This document shows, in pieces, positions 22,831 through 26,099 of a stretch of DNA of 26,099 nt (its first letter is position 1; each line of letters starts with the position of its first letter). The position numbers were made by a program, and so were the translations under genes. The stretch spans positions 1 to 26,099 of the forward strand of contig CAUDCB010000006.1 of the NCBI GenBank assembly GCA_958447915.1, written 5' to 3'. The DNA is from an uncultured Collinsella sp. GTDB lineage: Bacteria; Actinomycetota; Coriobacteriia; Coriobacteriales; Coriobacteriaceae. The notes below the pieces were generated by a model. That model saw nothing but the letters and a program-made list of their open reading frames with translations. It was not told the origin of the DNA and searched no databases.

Positions 22831-22941
22831 CTAGAAATGAACATATACGCCAAAACAGCTACAGCGCGAACACGGGTGGTAATTGCGGCAGCCACCACCG
22901 CCACCCTGCACGTTGCTACACGGATCGATTACCCAGTTCAT
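22831..22941 (-). CDS. Small Cys/Gly-rich RiPP precursor candidate (36 aa)
   Basis: A 36-residue peptide starting MNWVIDPC, with five Gly at 13-17 and cysteines at 8, 18, 24, 27 and 29. The core has CRNYHPCSRCSC (18-29) and the hydrophobic tail FGVYVHF. ATG at 22939-22941 has an almost perfect Shine-Dalgarno (AAAGGAGGT) at correct spacing, and the gene has its own promoter (22984-23012) and terminator (22752-22790), which argues strongly that it is translated. It is the first gene before the ABC, radical SAM and exporter genes, so it is the natural substrate of the maturase. No GG or other recognised leader cleavage site separates leader and core, although the Gly run may act as a hinge. The RiPP class is not assigned. 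Confidence 0.82.
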   Translation of the reverse strand: MNWVIDPCSNVQGGGGGCRNYHPCSRCSCFGVYVHF

Positions 22942-22980
22942 AATTACCTCCTTTCGATTTATCGTCTGTTTTAATACTCC

Positions 22981-23012
22981 GTTATCGTATATCTATAACC
23001 TTATGATTTCAA
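22981..23012 (-). promoter_or_regulatory. Precursor promoter with overlapping near-palindrome
   Basis: On the minus strand -35 TTGAAA (23007-23012) and -10 TACGAT (22984-22989) are spaced by 17 nt. A near-palindrome GTTATCG-TATAT-CTATAAC (22981-22999, one mismatch) covers the -10, a suitable position for repression by the XRE-type protein encoded upstream. Confidence 0.6.
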
Positions 23013-23032
23013 GAACTATTTTCAAATAAATT

Positions 23033-23066
23033 AAGGCTCCTACCGATCGTTTGCGGTAGGAGCCTT
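23033..23066 (-). terminator. Terminator after the XRE-type regulator
   Basis: A perfect 13-bp stem AAGGCTCCTACCG/CGGTAGGAGCCTT (23033-23045 with 23054-23066), 8-nt loop, lies 36 nt after the regulator stop and is followed on the minus strand by AATTTATTTG. The U-run is weak, but the stem is strong. It separates the regulator pair from the precursor promoter. Confidence 0.75.
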
Positions 23067-23101
23067 GCATGCATACGTGTTTGTCTTCTTATTCTGTTTT
23101 G

Positions 23102-23428
23102 TTATTCCTTAGAAAGATCTACTACGTAAACCTCTGTGGGCAATATCTCGGAAGGGTCGGGATTGCGTCTTTGCAAAATCTTATTCCGCGCGCGCGCGAT
23201 GGTAAGTTCCTCAAGTTCTATTTCACTCACGCGACGGATCAAATCTCCCGGCTGACAATCCAACTCAACACAGATATCGAGCAATGTCTTCAAGCGTATG
23301 GCCTTAATTTTTGCATTACGGATTTTAGAAATGTTAGCTGGCGTATGCCCAGTCGCTCTTATTAGATCGGCATTTGTTTTCCCGGTCTTGAGCAAAAGTG
23401 TCTCAACCTCAATAATGAGATAATCCAT
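23102..23428 (-). CDS. XRE/Cro-type helix-turn-helix regulator
   Basis: A 108-aa protein with an HTH_26-like domain (about 4-68): LLLKTGKTNADLIRATGHTPANISKIRNAKIK, followed by the LKTLLDICVELDCQPGDLI signature typical of YozG-like regulators. The C-terminal 40 residues (EELTIARARNKILQRRN...) are charged and unassigned. The ATG at 23426-23428 has AGGTGA upstream; a TTG two codons earlier is possible. It follows the membrane-protein gene after 10 nt. This pair (DUF2975-type protein plus small HTH) is a known arrangement. Its place directly before the RiPP promoter suggests, but does not prove, that it regulates it. Confidence 0.82.
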   Translation of the reverse strand: MDYLIIEVETLLLKTGKTNADLIRATGHTPANISKIRNAKIKAIRLKTLLDICVELDCQPGDLIRRVSEIELEELTIARARNKILQRRNPDPSEILPTEVYVVDLSKE

Positions 23429-23438
23429 GGTCAATCAC

Positions 23439-24008
23439 CTAGACCAAATCATCGGACTGGGACTGCAAAAGCGCCCCATAGCGCCAGAAGATCGACAAAG
23501 CGAAAGCAACCATCATTGCAATGATGGATCCCACATCCAAAGTGATGCCCGAGTCACCAATCTGAAGGAGAGCGGAATTCATACGACAGCTCAACATACA
23601 ATTACCCATCATTATTTTTAAATCGCTGCCAATCTGTAGAGAGCCCATCACGGCATTGATTGCAAATAGGCAAGCAATAACGGTAATCATCCGTGCATGT
23701 CGAATAGTAAAAGGCGATTGACGACGGGCGACATCGAAGCTGATGCTTAACAATGTGAACTCCCCTGCAAGGAGCAAAACCGCCCATAGCGCCAAGTTTG
23801 GGAGCGCGATGCTGCCGCCCTTACCAAGCTCAACGACCCCCTCGATTACCACTGCGCCGTTCAAAATACTTTGGCATGCAACAACAAATGCCGAACCAAA
23901 GACGGCGATGGTAGCGATGGCTATAAGTACCAGCACGGCACAAAGAACCATTCCGATTTTTCTCATGTTATCGAACGACATCTCAATTCTTTGAGCGCTA
24001 TTCGCCAT
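23439..24008 (-). CDS. DUF2975-like integral membrane protein
   Basis: A 189-aa protein with about four membrane helices (near residues 20-45, 68-90, 105-125 and 160-180) and the segment FDVARRQSPFTIRHARMI between helices 2 and 3, which resembles the conserved PF-containing loop of DUF2975 proteins. The start is ATG 24006-24008, with AAAGGAG upstream; a longer frame adds 12 residues without a ribosome site. It is cotranscribed with the downstream HTH gene. The function of DUF2975 is not known; a role in sensing envelope state or in sequestering the regulator is only a guess. Confidence 0.7.
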   Translation of the reverse strand: MANSAQRIEMSFDNMRKIGMVLCAVLVLIAIATIAVFGSAFVVACQSILNGAVVIEGVVELGKGGSIALPNLALWAVLLLAGEFTLLSISFDVARRQSPFTIRHARMITVIACLFAINAVMGSLQIGSDLKIMMGNCMLSCRMNSALLQIGDSGITLDVGSIIAMMVAFALSIFWRYGALLQSQSDDLV

Positions 24009-24083
24009 AGTAACTCCTTTTGCCATCCAGCAGAACTTTTTCAATTATTTTATCGTTACCGGAAACTCTTCTCTACAAGAAAA

Positions 24084-24110
24084 GGGGCGCACCTCCATCG
24101 GAAACGCCCC
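24084..24110 (-). terminator. clpC terminator
   Basis: GGGGCG (24084-24089) pairs with CGCCCC (24105-24110) around a 15-nt loop; on the minus strand it is followed by TTTTCTTGT. It lies 27 nt after the clpC stop codon. Confidence 0.75.
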
Positions 24111-24136
24111 CCATCATGCAAGGTTATATTCAATCC

Positions 24137-26099
24137 CTACAGCGCACCAGAGCCGGCTTGCATCATACCGCCGGGGCCCGAGGTCACGCCGCCGCTTACG
24201 GGCGCGGCGTTGCCGGTGTGCGGTGCTGCCGGGGCGGCATCGCCACCGAGCGTGCCCGCCGGACGCGGTGCCGGAATCTCGCCCGTGCCGTGGCTAAAGA
24301 CAAACTTGCCATCGGCCACGTCGCACAGGACGGTATCGCCCTCGCCCCACTCGCCGGCCAGCAGTTCCTCGGACAGCGGATCCTCGATGAGCTTTTGGAT
24401 GGCACGGCGCAGCGGACGCGCACCGTTGGTGAGGTCGGTACCCTCGGCCACGATCTTGTCATAGGCCGCATCGGTGAGCTTGATGTTCATGCCGTTGGCA
24501 ATCAAACGCTGGCGCAGGTCGTCCACCAGCAGGTGCGCGATCTTGGTGAGATTCTCGCCCGAGAGCTTCTGGAACACCACGATGTCGTCGATGCGGTTGA
24601 GCAGCTCGGGGCGGAACAGGCGCTTGAGCTCGCCCATCGCGCGGCCGCGGATCTCGCTCGACGTGAGACCCTGCTCGCCGGTGGTGCCAAAGCCAACGCT
24701 CGCATCCTGTGCAATCTCGCGGGCGCCCACGTTGGACGTCATGATGATCACGGTATTGCGGAAGTCGACCGTCTTGCCCTGACTATCGGTCAGACGACCC
24801 TCTTCCAGCACCTGCAGCAAGATGTTGAAGATGTCGGGATGCGCCTTCTCGATCTCGTCGAACAGCACGACCGAGTACGGGTGACGACGAACGGCCTTGG
24901 TAAGCTGACCGCCCTCGTCGTGGCCCACGTAACCCGGAGGGCTACCGATGAGCTTGGAGACCTCGAACTCGCTGCCGAACTCCGACATATCGAAGCTGAT
25001 GAGCGCGTCCTTGCTGCCAAAGAGGTACTCGGCGAGTGTCTTGGCGAGCTCGGTCTTGCCCGCGCCGGTGGGGCCCAGGAAGATAAAGCTGCCGCCGGGG
25101 CGACGCGGGTCCTTGAGCGGCGAGCGGCTGCGGCGAACGGCCTTGGCAACGGCCTCGACAGCCTCATCCTGACCGATGATGCGCGTCTTGAGCACGCTTT
25201 CGGCTTGCAGCAGGCGACGGCTCTCGCTCTCGGTAAGCGAGGACACCGGCACGCCCGAAGTCACGGACACGATGTCGGCAATCTGGCTCACGTCAATAGT
25301 GAGCGGGCTGGCGTCGAGCTCGGCGGTCCAGGCAGCCTTGGCCTCGGCGAGCTCAATCTCGGCAGCCTTCTGCTGCTCGGTGATCTCGGCGGCCTTGTTC
25401 ATGTCGTCGCTCTCTGTGGCCTCCTGCGCGGCGGCCTTGAGCTCCTCTATACGATGCTCGGCCTCGCGCACCGGCTCGGGCGCGCGGTTGGCGGCGATGC
25501 GAGCGCGGGCGCCGGCCTCGTCAATGAGGTCGATGGCCTTATCGGGCAGGAAGCGGTCCTGAATGTAGCGGTTGGAAAGGTTCGCGGCGGCCTCGATAGC
25601 ACCCTGCGTATAGCGCACATGGTGGTGCTCCTCGTAGCGCGGCTTGAGCGCGGTCAGGATCTTGACCGTGTCCTCGACGCTCGGCTCCTCGACATCGATG
25701 GTCTGGAAGCGACGCTCAAAGGCCGGATCCTTGGTGAGGTACTTGCGGAACTCCTCGGCCGTGGTGGCACCGATGATCTGGAAAGCACCGCGCGCGAGCA
25801 CGGGCTTGAGCATGGAGCTCGCATCGATAGAACCCTCGGCAGAACCGGCACCGATGATGGTGTGCATCTCGTCGATAAACAAGATGACGTCGTCGGCTTC
25901 GGTCGCCTCCTGGATCACGTTCTTGAGTCGCTCCTCAAACTCACCGCGATACTTGGCGCCCGCAACGAGGCCCGGCAGATCGAGCGTCCAGATATTCTGG
26001 TTCATAAGATTCTCGGGCACATTGCCAGCAGCAATCTGCTGCGCCAGGCCCTCGACGATGGCCGTCTTGCCCACGCCGGGATCGCCCAGGATAAGCGGG
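24137..26099 (-). CDS. clpC: ATP-dependent Clp protease ATPase ClpC (5' end outside window)
   Basis: ClpC is a Hsp100 unfoldase that feeds substrates to ClpP. The window holds the rest of the first AAA+ domain, beginning in its Walker A (GDPGVGKT), then Walker B ILFIDEMHT, a coiled middle segment (about 205-250 of the visible part, EAEHRIEELKAAAQEATESDD...), and the second AAA+ domain with GPTGAGKT, VVLFDEIEKAHPD and the GSPPGYVGHDEGG pore loop. The short middle domain favours ClpC over ClpB. The last ~45 residues are a Gly/Pro/Ala-rich tail (PAPRPAGTLGG...GPGGMMQAGSGAL). About 200 N-terminal residues lie right of the window. Confidence 0.93.
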   Translation of the reverse strand, partial: PLILGDPGVGKTAIVEGLAQQIAAGNVPENLMNQNIWTLDLPGLVAGAKYRGEFEERLKNVIQEATEADDVILFIDEMHTIIGAGSAEGSIDASSMLKPVLARGAFQIIGATTAEEFRKYLTKDPAFERRFQTIDVEEPSVEDTVKILTALKPRYEEHHHVRYTQGAIEAAANLSNRYIQDRFLPDKAIDLIDEAGARARIAANRAPEPVREAEHRIEELKAAAQEATESDDMNKAAEITEQQKAAEIELAEAKAAWTAELDASPLTIDVSQIADIVSVTSGVPVSSLTESESRRLLQAESVLKTRIIGQDEAVEAVAKAVRRSRSPLKDPRRPGGSFIFLGPTGAGKTELAKTLAEYLFGSKDALISFDMSEFGSEFEVSKLIGSPPGYVGHDEGGQLTKAVRRHPYSVVLFDEIEKAHPDIFNILLQVLEEGRLTDSQGKTVDFRNTVIIMTSNVGAREIAQDASVGFGTTGEQGLTSSEIRGRAMGELKRLFRPELLNRIDDIVVFQKLSGENLTKIAHLLVDDLRQRLIANGMNIKLTDAAYDKIVAEGTDLTNGARPLRRAIQKLIEDPLSEELLAGEWGEGDTVLCDVADGKFVFSHGTGEIPAPRPAGTLGGDAAPAAPHTGNAAPVSGGVTSGPGGMMQAGSGAL

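Noticed and set aside
22710..22943. 77-codon plus-strand frame over the precursor region
   Set aside because: It crosses the terminator stem and is antisense to the small gene, which has a near-perfect ribosome site on the other strand; this frame has none.

Overview
The window looks like a chromosomal segment of a high-GC, Gram-positive gut actinobacterium of the class Coriobacteriia, most likely Collinsella or a close relative. This is inferred from the style of the housekeeping proteins, the GC-rich codon use, and the gene order disA-ispD-ispF-cysS-rlmB-rae1; no database was searched.

Region 1 (1-1530, minus strand): a strong promoter, then tRNA-Tyr, tRNA-Thr and tRNA-Met, then tuf (EF-Tu), which runs off the left edge. 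Region 2 (1530-6290): a sugar cassette lying between two tRNA loci. It has an RpiR/SIS regulator (minus) diverging from a GH1 6-phospho-beta-glycosidase and a PTS EIIBC permease (plus). It is flanked by copies of a dispersed repeat (TTATCCACGCTC...CGGGAGA) and, on the right, by two matched hairpin units and a tRNA-Thr(UGU) gene with a 28-bp duplicated fragment. Region 3 (6370-12041, minus): housekeeping genes. disA-ispD-ispF-cysS are tightly packed and end at a terminator; after a ~100-nt palindrome come rlmB and rae1. Region 4 (12100-14711, plus): mntP (Mn efflux) with an RBS-sequestering leader, then a hipBA toxin-antitoxin pair behind a perfect 17-bp-arm palindrome. Region 5 (14743-17370, minus): pepD, then a RelB-like antitoxin/PIN toxin pair with its own operator.

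Region 6 (17496-24008, minus, visibly more AT-rich) is the most notable part: a compact candidate RiPP (ribosomally made, post-translationally modified peptide) cluster. A 36-codon Cys/Gly-rich precursor gene (22831-22941) has a near-perfect Shine-Dalgarno site and its own promoter and terminator. It is followed by an ABC ATPase, two ABC-2 permeases, a radical SAM/SPASM peptide maturase and a full-length ABC exporter, in a nearly gapless operon. An XRE-type regulator and a DUF2975-like membrane protein sit just upstream, and a near-palindrome overlaps the precursor promoter. A workable model: the precursor is made in excess through partial termination, its cysteines are crosslinked by the radical SAM enzyme, the 543-aa ABC protein exports it, and the ATPase/permease set gives immunity or a second export route. 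The product and class are unknown.

Region 7 (24084-26099, minus): the C-terminal three quarters of ClpC, running off the right edge. No transposase, integrase, CRISPR array or rRNA was seen.
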